This document shows, in pieces, positions 33,121-42,446 of a DNA stretch of 64,000 bases (positions are counted from its first letter, which is position 1; each line of letters begins with the position of its first letter). The notes under the pieces are model-generated. The model worked only from the letters and a program-made list of their open reading frames with translations, searched no databases and was not told where the DNA came from. This DNA comes from Stieleria neptunia (GTDB lineage: Bacteria; Planctomycetota; Planctomycetia; Pirellulales; Pirellulaceae): assembly GCF_007754155.1 (NCBI RefSeq), contig NZ_CP037423.1, forward strand, positions 7,870,938-7,934,937, in the 5' to 3' direction. The position numbers and the translations under genes were made by a program.

Positions 33121-33759
33121 TCAGGGTGCAAGGCGTTTGCGTTCCCAGTCTTGGTGTTCGTCGGGTTCGTAACAGATTCGATCGTGCAGTCGGTTCGGAC
33201 GTCCCTGCCAGAATTCGAAACGCGTCGGTTTGACGCGGTAGCCTCCCCAGAAACTTGGCAGCGGCACTTCTTTGGACGCGAATCGCTGTTTCATTTCCTG
33301 CATTTTGGCTTCCAAGAGCGACCGTGATGACACGACCTCGCTTTGGTGCGAAACCCACGCGCCGAGTCGGCTGCCACGTGGTCGTGTCATGAAATACTTC
33401 AGCGATTCCGCGGTACTGACCCGCTCGGCCGTCCCGCCGATTTCGACTTGCCTCTGCAAGGGCAGCCACTGAAACAGGATGGAGACGCGCGCATTGAGTG
33501 CGATATGTCGCGCCTTTCGACTGCCGTGATTGGTAAAGAAGACAAATCCGGTCGCATCGAAGTACTTCAACAACACCGTCCGTTGCGTCGGCTGGCCATC
33601 GGGATCGACCGTGGACAAGACCATCGCGTTGGGTTCCAGCAATGCAGCCGTTGTCGCTTGTCGGTACCAATGCTCGAATTGAACCAAGGGGCTCGGATCG
33701 ACATGATCGATGTCGAGTGATTGGAGTGCATATTCCTGACGAAGATGTGATAGATCCAT
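33121..33759 (-). CDS. pdxH: Pyridoxamine 5'-phosphate oxidase
   Basis: The 212-residue FMN enzyme oxidises pyridoxamine/pyridoxine phosphate to pyridoxal phosphate in the vitamin B6 salvage pathway. Family signatures seen are [46 protein letters not shown] and the C-terminal [24 protein letters not shown] block with the terminal RLAP. Length is normal. It is transcribed divergently from the patatin-like gene. The only oddity is the partial duplicate of its 3' end just downstream. Confidence 0.95.
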   Translation of the reverse strand: MDLSHLRQEYALQSLDIDHVDPSPLVQFEHWYRQATTAALLEPNAMVLSTVDPDGQPTQRTVLLKYFDATGFVFFTNHGSRKARHIALNARVSILFQWLPLQRQVEIGGTAERVSTAESLKYFMTRPRGSRLGAWVSHQSEVVSSRSLLEAKMQEMKQRFASKEVPLPSFWGGYRVKPTRFEFWQGRPNRLHDRICYEPDEHQDWERKRLAP

Positions 33760-33977
33760 CGGCTCTGACGCGAAATCGATTGCTTGGGAATGGTTTCAAT
33801 CGTGAACATGCTTCGATAGCCTTCGTCCCTCACTCGGGTGAATTGCGGCAATCTGATGCAGCGACAAAACAGGCGAACGCAAACGATACCGCGAAGCCTC
33901 CGAGCCGTTTGAAACAATCGACTCGGGTGTTTCGGATTTTGCATGCTTCTGCGCGTGCTTTCGAACAGGGGATGCCC

Positions 33978-33983
33978 TATAAT
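33978..33983 (+). promoter_or_regulatory. Possible -10 hexamer for the patatin-like gene
   Basis: TATAAT occurs exactly, 62 bases before the chosen start, in the 286-base region shared with the divergent pdxH gene. The sequence 17 bases upstream is not a good -35 match, so this is only a candidate. Confidence 0.3.
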
Positions 33984-34045
33984 CCCCCCAGCGGGCTGGT
34001 TTGTTTTGTTGCCAAACGCGGATCGAAAAGGGGGGGATGGGGGCC

Positions 34046-37000
34046 ATGTCAAATGAAGCAGGCCAGACACGAGACGGGGAATCCGGATTTCGCAGACTGC
34101 GCGACGCGATCGGCGACAACCTGTTCCTGATCATCGCGTCGTGCGTTTCGGTGTTCATGCTGTTTTTCGTGCCGCAGGTCACCAATTTGATTCGGCCGAC
34201 GCCCAGCTGGAATCTGTGGACGTTCTGGTTCCTGTTGTTACTGGCTGGGTTGGCCTACATCTATGCCACAACACTGGTGCGATTCATCTGGCCGGACGCG
34301 CAGTTTTTTAAACTGTTCAAACCGGCTGACTTCGTCAACGGCTGGTTGCTGTGGATCGCCCGGAAACTGTCGCGATTGGCCCGGGGATCCTTCGGCTATG
34401 CCGTCCCATTTGTCCTGTTGCTGATCGGACTGGGGTTGTTGTTCTCGGTCGGCATTGATTTGAACACGCCGTACGTGTTGTTCGGCGGGTTCGTCAAAAC
34501 CGTGGGGTTGTGGCTGGTTTTCGTCTCCATCTGGTTGATCGTCGGCAAGTTTCTTGGCGCCGATCGGATGTTGGTCGGCAAGACCTTGTCCAGACGAATG
34601 CAACGCGCGTCGTCCCTGACAGCGGAACCGGATATTCAACCCCGATCGGCTTGGCAGGCCTGCGGCGAGGTGCTGTCGTGGTTGGCGGTGATGGGCACGA
34701 TCTTGGAGACGCTTTGGGTCACAGCGAGTTACGAAGTCCCGGGGGCTTCGTATCGTCTCTACAGCATTGCGGCGCTGATTCATGTCGCGATCCTCTGGAT
34801 CGTCATCGCTTGGCTGGTCGATTTTCTGCAGAAAACCACACCTTTGCCGGCCAGGTTTCTGACCGTCGCGTTGATCGTGGTGATGTTGATCTACGGCAGT
34901 TTCGGCACCATTTCCGACCACGAAGACGGCTCACAGCAGGTGTCTGCCGAAAAATCGCCGCCGCCGGCTGATTTCTTGGCCGTCCTGGACGAGCGGATTC
35001 GCACGACGCCGGAGGGGCCGGTCGTGATGGTCGCCGCCAGCGGCGGTGGTTCACGGGCGGCGCTGTTCACCTCCCTGGTACTGCAAATGCTCGCCACCGA
35101 GCCGATGGCGGATTTTCCGGAGGCGCGGCGGGTGGAACTCACCGACTCGGTCGACCAAGGGACTTGGGGGGATCACATTGTCTTGATCAGTTGCGTGTCC
35201 GGCGGCAGCCTCGCCAGCGCGCGATACGTCTGGAACAACGGGTTTCCGGCGGACGACACGTTGCCGGATCTTCGCTACAGCGTTCGCGACGACTTGCTGG
35301 ATTTGACGCGTCGCAAACTGGCACAATGGGCAGACAGCGCAGCGTCACAGGCCGCAGAAGCCAAGTCCAAAACCAATGAGACGTCCGAAATCTTGCTCGC
35401 GAGGGTCTTGGAGGAGGAACAGAAACGGCTGCAGGAAGTGGCCAATCAGGTCGACCGTTTGCGTGAGACGGCCGATTGGGAATCATTGGAGAACGACCAG
35501 GACACCGCTACGGTCACGCAAGCGTTTTCATCGCGGATGGCCGACGACATGTCGATGGATTTTATGGCGCCGATCCTGCGCGGTTTCATCACCCCGCTGG
35601 CAACGCGAGGCCAGGGGCTGTATCACTTTTGGCGCCATCGATTCGGCTGGGGAGCGGTGCACCAACGGGGATCGCACCAAGTCGCCACAGACGTCGCTTC
35701 ATCCGATCCGCCGAACACCGCCTCGGATCCGCGGCGCCCGTTGCCTTCGGTGCTGTTCAACACCAGCGACGCCGACGGCGGGCGTCGTGTGATTGTCGGA
35801 TTCCCCAGGCTTACCCGAGGGTCGTTGGTCGGGTCGCCGCATGCCGATACGTCCGGAGCGGGTCGTGATGCAGAATACGCGCCGTTACCGTTGTGTGATT
35901 TCGCCGCGGACCCGGTCCCGAACCTCTCGCTGACACGGGCGGTCCGACTCTCCTCGAATTTCCCATTCGGATTCAGTGTTCCAATGCTGTCCGAATCGTC
36001 GGTACCGGCGTTAAAAATCCACAAGAAAGCGCCCCCGATTCGCGGTCAGAGTCAACGCAAGACGCTGCGGCTGCTCGACGGAGGTGTCGTCGACAACACG
36101 GGCATCGACTCATTGCATGCCGTCATCCAATCGTTGGAGAAGAAGGCCGCGGCCGATCCGCGCGGGCGAGAATCCGTGGTCCTGGATCGACTTCGCCGGC
36201 GTGGCGTCGTCTTCATCGAAATCGACTCGGGGGCCAAGCCGTCGGGTTCGCGTGGCGGACCGCTCGCCTCGGCAACACGTCCGCTGAGCGCACTCAACAA
36301 CGCCGTGTACACCAACGCGCTGCGCACCAGTGATCAACAGCAAATGGACATCGAACGGTCGTTGTCGGACTCGCTCGAATCCCGCATGGTCGCCACCATT
36401 GAACGTGATCCCCAAACGCTGCGGGCCGATCCGATCCGTTTTGATTTCACCAAAGAGGAATTGGTTGCGGCAACCACCGCCGTCTTCCAGCCTCGGCAAT
36501 TCGGCGAACAGCCGTTATCCGTCGTTCGGTTTCGGTTTACCTGCAACCATCTCCGTGATACACGATCCGATGTCATGACGGCTCTGGCACTCGGGCCGGA
36601 CGATAAATCCACCGTGATCGCGATGTATCTCTCCGAAGTCTTCCGCTGGCGAAAGGAACTCGATGCGATCCTCGATGAGTACCGTGACAGTATCGGCATC
36701 AAGGGACTCAACGGATTCTCCAACGACGACATCGCGGGACTCACCGGACGACTGCTGCGCCGTGCCAAGAGGGAATTGCAGCAAGCGGATTTGAAGGTGC
36801 GACTGTTACAGGATTCGTGGAATCAAATCGATGACATTGACGAACAAACGAAGATCGCCCGACTGAGCGAGACGCTTGTCCGCCCCGTCACACTGCTGTT
36901 GGCCGTCCGCGAAATCGCCCGGTCCAGTTCGATGGCGGTCGATGGCAAGGATGAACAATTCGCCAAATTGACCGAGATCATCGATGGAATTCTTGACGAT

Positions 37001-37282
37001 GAGGAATCAGGGATCGGCAACCTCGTTGCCACCCAACGCGCGTTGCCCGATCGCATCGACATCGTCAAGATGAACGCCGCACAGTACATTCCGGAAGAGA
37101 GCGCGATGGTTTACGCGAAACTCAATGAAGCCATCCAACAGGCCGACAGCACGGAGTCGCCAAAGCTGTGGCAACAGCAAATGCAGCTCGATCAGCAACG
37201 CGACCAGATGCTGCAATTCGAACAACTCAAACAAGACCGCTCCCGAGCCCGGGCCGAATTCTTCAACGCCATCAAAAACTGA
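34046..37282 (+). CDS. Polytopic membrane protein with patatin-like phospholipase domain
   Basis: This 1078-residue protein has seven hydrophobic segments in its first 290 residues (about 23-45, 57-80, 117-136, 143-168, 208-229, 238-260, 269-287), then a soluble patatin-like part. Its oxyanion-type loop is SGGGSRAA (332-339). The nucleophile elbow is CVSGG, Ser385, where the usual first glycine is Cys383. The catalytic Asp is in DGGVVDN (Asp679). The stretch 430-480 and the C-terminal 250 residues are charged and helical, probably coiled coil. Serine-aspartate lipid acyl hydrolase activity is expected; the substrate is unknown. ATG 34046 is chosen because AAAAGGGGGG lies ten bases upstream; ATG 34037 is in frame but too close to it. 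It is followed by a hairpin repeat array, so it is probably monocistronic. Confidence 0.82.
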   Translation: MSNEAGQTRDGESGFRRLRDAIGDNLFLIIASCVSVFMLFFVPQVTNLIRPTPSWNLWTFWFLLLLAGLAYIYATTLVRFIWPDAQFFKLFKPADFVNGWLLWIARKLSRLARGSFGYAVPFVLLLIGLGLLFSVGIDLNTPYVLFGGFVKTVGLWLVFVSIWLIVGKFLGADRMLVGKTLSRRMQRASSLTAEPDIQPRSAWQACGEVLSWLAVMGTILETLWVTASYEVPGASYRLYSIAALIHVAILWIVIAWLVDFLQKTTPLPARFLTVALIVVMLIYGSFGTISDHEDGSQQVSAEKSPPPADFLAVLDERIRTTPEGPVVMVAASGGGSRAALFTSLVLQMLATEPMADFPEARRVELTDSVDQGTWGDHIVLISCVSGGSLASARYVWNNGFPADDTLPDLRYSVRDDLLDLTRRKLAQWADSAASQAAEAKSKTNETSEILLARVLEEEQKRLQEVANQVDRLRETADWESLENDQDTATVTQAFSSRMADDMSMDFMAPILRGFITPLATRGQGLYHFWRHRFGWGAVHQRGSHQVATDVASSDPPNTASDPRRPLPSVLFNTSDADGGRRVIVGFPRLTRGSLVGSPHADTSGAGRDAEYAPLPLCDFAADPVPNLSLTRAVRLSSNFPFGFSVPMLSESSVPALKIHKKAPPIRGQSQRKTLRLLDGGVVDNTGIDSLHAVIQSLEKKAAADPRGRESVVLDRLRRRGVVFIEIDSGAKPSGSRGGPLASATRPLSALNNAVYTNALRTSDQQQMDIERSLSDSLESRMVATIERDPQTLRADPIRFDFTKEELVAATTAVFQPRQFGEQPLSVVRFRFTCNHLRDTRSDVMTALALGPDDKSTVIAMYLSEVFRWRKELDAILDEYRDSIGIKGLNGFSNDDIAGLTGRLLRRAKRELQQADLKVRLLQDSWNQIDDIDEQTKIARLSETLVRPVTLLLAVREIARSSSMAVDGKDEQFAKLTEIIDGILDDEESGIGNLVATQRALPDRIDIVKMNAAQYIPEESAMVYAKLNEAIQQADSTESPKLWQQQMQLDQQRDQMLQFEQLKQDRSRARAEFFNAIKN

Positions 37283-37294
37283 AAGCTAGACGAA

Positions 37295-37441
37295 CGGTTT
37301 TTCAAGTACGACGGCCCTTCCGGGCCGTCGTCCGTTGGACTTCCGGTTTTTCGAGTACGACGGCCCTTCCGGGCCGTCGTCCGTTGGACTTCCGGTTTCT
37401 CGAGTACGATGGCCCTACCGGGCCGTCGTCCGTTGGACTCC
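37295..37441. repeat. Three tandem 49-bp units, each with a strong GC hairpin
   Basis: The unit CGGTTTTTCGAGTACGACGG continues through CCCTTCCGGGCCGTCGT and TTGGACTTC, repeated with period 49 at 37295, 37344 and 37393. Each has the self-complementary ACGACGGCCC/GGGCCGTCGT stem. A 26-bp flank at 37445-37470 (CGACGACCTAGAAAGGACGT and on) is present exactly, in inverse orientation, at 63874-63899 beside a related hairpin. The array lies 12 bases after the patatin gene and may act as its terminator. The rest of the gap to 37858 has no gene; 37508-37560 resembles 53681-53735. Confidence 0.9.
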
Positions 37442-37858
37442 CGACGACGACCTAGAAAGGACGTCGTACAACGGTCCGCTAGTCGCATCACACTCCATCG
37501 ACAGGCCGCTCGCGTCCTACCGCAAAAAAATGCTTCACAGCGTTGCCCTTGTGGGAGGCCGACGTCGGGAGTGTAAAATCTACAATCGTTTGAAAAATGG
37601 GGCCTTTCCGAGGACTCCGGTTTCGTTGGACTGATTGGGCCCAATCGAAATACCGCGATTTCCGCCTCCGTCCACACCGCTGAGACATTCCGCCATGGCC
37701 CCCGATCAGGCTTTGCGGATGCGTGGCGGAAGCTTTTGGCATGCCGGTTGCTTTGGTGGTGGCAGCCGGCCGTTGGACCGACCCGCTGGGGCAATTGAGT
37801 CGAACGGGCTGCGAAGAGTCAGGATGACCCGCAAACAGAATTCAGGAGGAATTCGACC

Positions 37859-38611
37859 ATGTTTCAATCTCAGATCTCCCCCGGTGGTTCAATGGAAGTC
37901 GAACGATGTTCGGGGCAACGGAGTGCAACGCGGCGAGCGTTCGGCAGAGCCGCCCTGGCGTGTGCCGTGCTCGCCGTTGGTTCCGTGGCGATATCGCCTG
38001 CCTCGGCCCAACAGACTGCCTCGGCCCAACAGACCGCCTCGGCCCAACAAGTCTCGCCAATGGATCAACCCGGTCACCGGATTGCGGTGATCGACGTTAG
38101 CCATGTGTTTAAAAATCTACCTTCGATCCAGGCCCAAGTCCGCAAGGTCAAAGCCGAGCTGGCAAAGCACGAGGCGGAGGTGAAACAGAAGCGGGACGCA
38201 CTGAACCAGGCTGCCATCCGACTGAAATCGATGACGCCCGGAACGGCGGCATACAACCGGCAAGAGGAACTCGTTGCGGAGATGGATTCGAAGTTGCGGT
38301 TGGACATGAGACGCCGACACAGCGCGATGAGTGAAGCCGAGGCGAAAATCTATTACGACGGCTATCAGAGACTGCAGGCTGCGGTGAAGGCCGTTGCCGT
38401 CCACAACAACATCAACGTGGTGTTGCGTTTGGGCGGCGACGACGTCGATCCGCAGCAAAACGATTCGGTGATTCGGCACGTCATGAGGAACGTCGTCTAT
38501 CACGACGCCGGCATCAACATCACCGACACCGTGATGCGGTATCTGCAACAACAGACCGAAACGTCTCAGGCTGCAACGGGATCGGGGGCCGCGTCGGGCA
38601 CCCGACGTTGA
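37859..38611 (+). CDS. OmpH/Skp-like periplasmic chaperone
   Basis: The 250-residue protein has an N-terminal signal region (RRAFGRAALACAVLAVGSVA, ending ISPASA) after a long n-region. Residues about 72-210 fit the OmpH/Skp fold: IAVIDVSHVFKNLP at the beginning, then a charged, coiled helical arm, then INVVLRLGGDDVDPQQNDSV. Skp proteins bind unfolded outer-membrane proteins in the periplasm. A small in-frame tandem repeat (SAQQTASAQQTASAQQ, 18-bp units) follows the signal cleavage area. GGAGG stands twelve bases before ATG 37859. It is not next to bamA or lpx genes here. Confidence 0.85.
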   Translation: MFQSQISPGGSMEVERCSGQRSATRRAFGRAALACAVLAVGSVAISPASAQQTASAQQTASAQQVSPMDQPGHRIAVIDVSHVFKNLPSIQAQVRKVKAELAKHEAEVKQKRDALNQAAIRLKSMTPGTAAYNRQEELVAEMDSKLRLDMRRRHSAMSEAEAKIYYDGYQRLQAAVKAVAVHNNINVVLRLGGDDVDPQQNDSVIRHVMRNVVYHDAGINITDTVMRYLQQQTETSQAATGSGAASGTRR

Positions 38612-38731
38612 GGCCGCGGCAGAATGATGATGGCAAAACGTGGGGTGCACTCCGCGATAGCTAGCAATTGCGATCGCTCTTCCGGATTTCCGAAAAGTTC
38701 CGTATACCTCGGCGCTGTTTCTGACAGTCTC

Positions 38732-39532
38732 ATGCAATCAATTTCAGCGGAATCCAGGATGGATCCATCTTCCACGGACTCACCCGTCTCGTTTCCCGAT
38801 CGTCTTTTCCCGATTGACGAAACGTTACCCGACGATGTTTTCATTGCCGGATACCCCAAATCTGGAAACACGCTTCTTCAGCACATCATTGCCCACTTGG
38901 TCTATGGGCTTAACGAGAACGTCGGTCGTACTCTTGTTCAGCTATTGGTGCCGGATGTCCATGCCAACACGCATTATTTCCGGCATCGAGATCGTTGCTT
39001 CCTGAAAACCCACGAACCTCCGAAAGCCCAGCATCGCAATGTCATCTACGTCATGCGCGATGGACGTGAGGCGATGTTGTCCTATTACCACATGCTGAAA
39101 AATATGGGACAGGACATTTCACATGAATCCGTGTTTTCTGGAAAGCTACAAATTCAGGGTGGGCAATGGCATGAACACGTCGCCGCCTGGGAATCGAACC
39201 CTTTTGGTGCCAACATTCTATGGATTCGCTACGAAGAACTCAAAAGCGACAAACTAACGCAATTGAAACGCATCTGTGAGTTTCTTGATCTCAAACGGAG
39301 CGATCAACAGATCCAGGAGGTGGTCCGACTGACATCGTTGGACCACATGAAAGCCGTCGAACAACGAAGTGATTGGAGACGAGCCAACGAGGGCGTCTTT
39401 ACCAAACCCGCCTGTTTCGTACGCCAAGGCAAAACGGATTCCTTTCGCAAAGAGGTCGACCCTCAAATTTTGTCTCGTTTTGAAGCCCGCAGTGAAGACG
39501 TTCTTCAGCGGTACTATCCCGATGCCGCATAG
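38732..39532 (+). CDS. PAPS-dependent sulfotransferase domain protein
   Basis: About 266 residues. The 5'-phosphosulfate loop is GYPKSGNTLLQ, the 3'-phosphate site is VIYVMRDGREAMLSYYH, and the C-terminal RQGKTDSFRK corresponds to the GxxGxxK region. FLKTHEPPK contains the conserved catalytic His. The length fits cytosolic Sulfotransfer_1 enzymes, which move sulfate from PAPS to hydroxyl groups; the acceptor is unknown. Starts at 38732 and 38759 are both possible, and the longer open frame from 38624 has no homology. Sulfate metabolism genes are common in Pirellulaceae, but none is adjacent here. Confidence 0.87.
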   Translation: MQSISAESRMDPSSTDSPVSFPDRLFPIDETLPDDVFIAGYPKSGNTLLQHIIAHLVYGLNENVGRTLVQLLVPDVHANTHYFRHRDRCFLKTHEPPKAQHRNVIYVMRDGREAMLSYYHMLKNMGQDISHESVFSGKLQIQGGQWHEHVAAWESNPFGANILWIRYEELKSDKLTQLKRICEFLDLKRSDQQIQEVVRLTSLDHMKAVEQRSDWRRANEGVFTKPACFVRQGKTDSFRKEVDPQILSRFEARSEDVLQRYYPDAA

Positions 39533-39775
39533 CACCGTCGGCGCACAAGCGATCATCTGCTGGTATTGATCCGGGTCGGTAACAGTCCCAGCTCTGTTCG
39601 TGATTGCTAAAGATCGCGCGTGCAGCGGTATCGAACGCCATGCCAATCGCAAACCGCGAGCTGCACTCTGATGGGTGGCAACGCAAAATCGCTGGTGACG
39701 CGGAAGCGCAAGACTTGATACACCTGGGGAGTGCCGTTGCGGTACGTACGTTTCATTGCAAGCATTCGATTTGAT

Positions 39776-40708
39776 ATGAGCCTCCATTCCTCCGAACCGT
39801 CTGCCAAGTATTCGGACACACAAACGTTCGAAGCCGGAACCCTCCGGGTCGATGAAGGGGTGATGCCTGCGGATCGCCAAGCCCCCAGGCGAGCGTTTTT
39901 GAATGTGATTCGCAGCCGCGCCGACTTCGGCGTCAATGCGTTTCTGGAGGGGCGAACGGTGATCGGCCGCAGCCCGACATGCACGTTTCCGCTGCACGAC
40001 TTGAAGGTGTCCGGGCATCACGCCGCGATCACCCCCAACGGTGACGGCGAATTTGTTCTGGAGGATTTAAATTCCACCAATGGAACGCGTGTCAACTCCA
40101 CGTCCGTAATCGGTCGCCGGACGCTGCGGGACGGTGACAGAATCTTCGTCGGGGAAACGGTGATTCGATTTTCCCTGGCCGACGAGCTGGACATCGATTT
40201 TCACAGCGAAGTCGCAACCCTCATCGGCAGCGATCCGCTGACCGATCTACCCTCCAAGCGTCGCTTTGACGAAGCGTTGGAGTTTTCGCTGCAGACTTCG
40301 CAACGCCGCGCGATTCCGCTGGCCGTTTTGATGATGGACATGGACGGCGTCAAGCAGATCAACGACACCTACGGGCATCTCTACGGCGCACACGTGATCG
40401 GTGAGACCGGGCGGTTGATTGCCAAAGTGCTGGGATCCCGTGGACAGGCGTGCCGGTTCGGCGGCGATGAGTTCAGCGCGTTCTTGCCCGGTCTCGACCT
40501 GGAGGCCGCACTCGGGATCGGCGAACAGATTCGCGTGGCGGTCGAATCGGCGGGATTTGAAAAGAATGGAGTCGCACTGCGGCCCACGATCAGCATCGGT
40601 GTGGCCTGCTTTCCCAAGACCGCTGCCGATACCCTGTCGCTGGTCACCGACGCCGACGCGGCACTCTATCGGGCCAAAGCACGTGGGAAAAACTGCGTGA
40701 CCTCGTAG
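39776..40708 (+). CDS. FHA-GGDEF diguanylate cyclase
   Basis: The 310-residue protein has an FHA phosphothreonine-binding domain at about 42-135 (GRSPTC 64-69, SGHHAA 80-85, NSTNGT 99-104), then a GGDEF domain at about 150-310 with DPLTDLPSKRRF, MDMDGVKQINDTYGH and the intact active-site motif RFGGDEF (227-233). It should make cyclic di-GMP from two GTP. The RxxD inhibitory site expected just upstream of GGDEF is missing (RGQA in its place), so product inhibition by that route is unlikely. No membrane segment is seen. A kinase may control it through the FHA domain. ATG 39776 is chosen since upstream codons are unlike the domain. Confidence 0.92.
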   Translation: MSLHSSEPSAKYSDTQTFEAGTLRVDEGVMPADRQAPRRAFLNVIRSRADFGVNAFLEGRTVIGRSPTCTFPLHDLKVSGHHAAITPNGDGEFVLEDLNSTNGTRVNSTSVIGRRTLRDGDRIFVGETVIRFSLADELDIDFHSEVATLIGSDPLTDLPSKRRFDEALEFSLQTSQRRAIPLAVLMMDMDGVKQINDTYGHLYGAHVIGETGRLIAKVLGSRGQACRFGGDEFSAFLPGLDLEAALGIGEQIRVAVESAGFEKNGVALRPTISIGVACFPKTAADTLSLVTDADAALYRAKARGKNCVTS

Positions 40709-40849
40709 GACCGCTCAAATCCGCCGCGAAACGAGTTCGCCGACTTTGCCGCCACCGCCGGCAACTTTCGCCCAGCAACTTTTCCGTCTATCTGGGGTTT
40801 AGAATAGCGTCGGATCGTCTCAACGCATTTCGCTTCTCGCGGCACCACC

Positions 40850-41224
40850 ATGACCGAAAATGAAAATCCATTCGTGCAGGCATCGTTTGATGGAACGAGC
40901 CTCGTGCTTGACATTCAGACCGATCAAATCCGAGATTCCGAAACCGCCTCCACGATCAGCCGCGAGATGATCGCATTGGCGAAAGAGAATCAAGCGAAAC
41001 GCTTGGTGATCGACATGAGCCAGGTTCGATTCATGGGAAGCGTCGGGTTTCTGGCTCTGATGGGCTTGCGACGACATCTCGACGAGCCCGTCATCATCTT
41101 GTGCGGCTTGAGCGAGCATCTGAAAGACATCCTCGAAGCCTGTAAGTTGATTTCGCGAGACCCCAAGGAAGAGGCGATGTTTACCATGGCGGAGACGGTC
41201 GAAAACGCCAAAGGGTTGACCTGA
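40850..41224 (+). CDS. STAS-domain protein (anti-sigma factor antagonist type)
   Basis: The 124-residue single-domain protein matches the STAS fold of SpoIIAA/RsbV proteins: LVLDIQTDQIRD at the start, RLVIDMSQVRFMGSVGFLAL in the centre with the conserved phosphorylatable serine position in GSVGF, then a terminal helix. Such proteins bind anti-sigma kinases or stressosome partners, and none is coded nearby. It follows the FHA-GGDEF gene by 141 bases on the same strand, so the two may be coregulated. Confidence 0.85.
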   Translation: MTENENPFVQASFDGTSLVLDIQTDQIRDSETASTISREMIALAKENQAKRLVIDMSQVRFMGSVGFLALMGLRRHLDEPVIILCGLSEHLKDILEACKLISRDPKEEAMFTMAETVENAKGLT

Positions 41225-41232
41225 GTCGATGC

Positions 41233-41976
41233 CTAGCGTCTCTGCGTCGTCGGCAGTTCAGCGATCGCCGATTCGTAGCCGTCACCGCCGAGGTTGTCGA
41301 GCATACGAACCGGTTGCCGCCGAGCGACGTGGATCGGATTGCTCATAAAACTGCCGCCGACTCCATTGAATCCGACCGACTGCTCACGCTGCTTGAGCAC
41401 GGTTCCGCTTCGAAACGGTCCGATCCCCATCACGTAGGTGTCGTTGTTGTGCGTCAGTGCTGTGGACTCGCCACCGTTGCCGAGCGCGCGTCCGGTTTTG
41501 GCGTCGTAGCAAACCAAGCCCAATTTGGCCGTTCCCATCTGTGTGCTTCGCGAAGCGAGTTTGATTTCGGGCAATTCGATCGGCAACCCCGGCATGCCCA
41601 GCGACGGAATTCCGAGAAAGCTCTCTTGCGTGTCCGTGCCGACTCCGCCGCTGCGAGCTTCCAAGACCAGATCGGCTTGGTCGGCTGCCGGTGCGAGCGA
41701 ACCGCCTGCCTGCAAGATGCGGTGACGCAACGAACCGACTAAGTATCCCTTGTCCACTGAATCGAGATACTTCTCATCCACATAGACACGGTAGCCTTTG
41801 AAGTCATCGAACGTGACGTTCGACATCGCCCGATCGATGGCGGCGGAGATCAGCAGTTGCTCGGTCCCCGTTCGAGCCGTGTTGCTGGTGCTGGTCGTCG
41901 CACAGCCGACTGCCAGCGTGACGAGGGTGACGAAACCACAATTCAGGGCCAGGTTTCGTGTCGTGAAAGTGTTCAT
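41233..41976 (-). CDS. Predicted lipoprotein, DUF6655-like
   Basis: The 247-residue product starts at ATG 41976 with a signal peptide ending in lipobox LAVGC (cysteine at about residue 25), so it is probably lipid-anchored. The mature start TSTSNTARTGTEQLLISAAI resembles a planctomycete family that I recall as DUF6655, and the resemblance is from memory. A central segment is rich in leucine and proline (GIPSLGMPGLPIELPEI), and there is a conserved-looking GKTGRALGNG-like KTGRALGNGG block. No enzyme motif is visible. It converges on the STAS gene with eight bases between the stops. Confidence 0.7.
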   Translation of the reverse strand: MNTFTTRNLALNCGFVTLVTLAVGCATTSTSNTARTGTEQLLISAAIDRAMSNVTFDDFKGYRVYVDEKYLDSVDKGYLVGSLRHRILQAGGSLAPAADQADLVLEARSGGVGTDTQESFLGIPSLGMPGLPIELPEIKLASRSTQMGTAKLGLVCYDAKTGRALGNGGESTALTHNNDTYVMGIGPFRSGTVLKQREQSVGFNGVGGSFMSNPIHVARRQPVRMLDNLGGDGYESAIAELPTTQRR

Positions 41977-42446
41977 GTCCACTCCTTGGTCTGCATCCGC
42001 GCCGCTGGGAGCGAGTGCCATTGATGGAAAAAAACCGCCGGGCATCGTTGACGAGACGCTTGCGGCAAGATGAGTATTTGTTCATTAGCTTGCTTCGGAC
42101 ATCAATGGCTCGGTCTACACCCGGTCCGTGGCGGCGCGGAAAACCCAACGAGACTTCTGCATGAGCCTCAATTTGCCAGACGATAGACAGTCCGCGCAGA
42201 CACCCACGACAAGACATCCGATGGATAACGAAGGCAAAACCCTGACCATCAAAATGAGCGCATGCCGCTGTCATCCAGCAACAATCCGACGGCGCCAGAC
42301 GGCCTGGTAAGGCCTGCCGAATGGCATGAAGGATTGTGGGACCCGAAGAACCTTGGACCCGAAGGGACGGGAACGGAAGAGAGGGCAGAAGAAGGCTACG
42401 CGGTGAAGTTCTTTAGCGGTAGGGCGCGAAAAGCATTGCAGAACGA

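Noticed and set aside
32960..33799. 279-codon minus frame spanning pdxH and the fragment
   Set aside because: It reads pdxH in the wrong frame and joins the duplicate only at the end; pdxH itself is complete in another frame.
34046..37282. Anti-phage abortive-infection patatin system
   Set aside because: No cyclase, sensor or other defence gene is adjacent, so the patatin domain alone does not support a defence call.
37295..37441. Possible CRISPR array
   Set aside because: The units are contiguous 49-bp tandem copies with no unique spacers and no cas gene.
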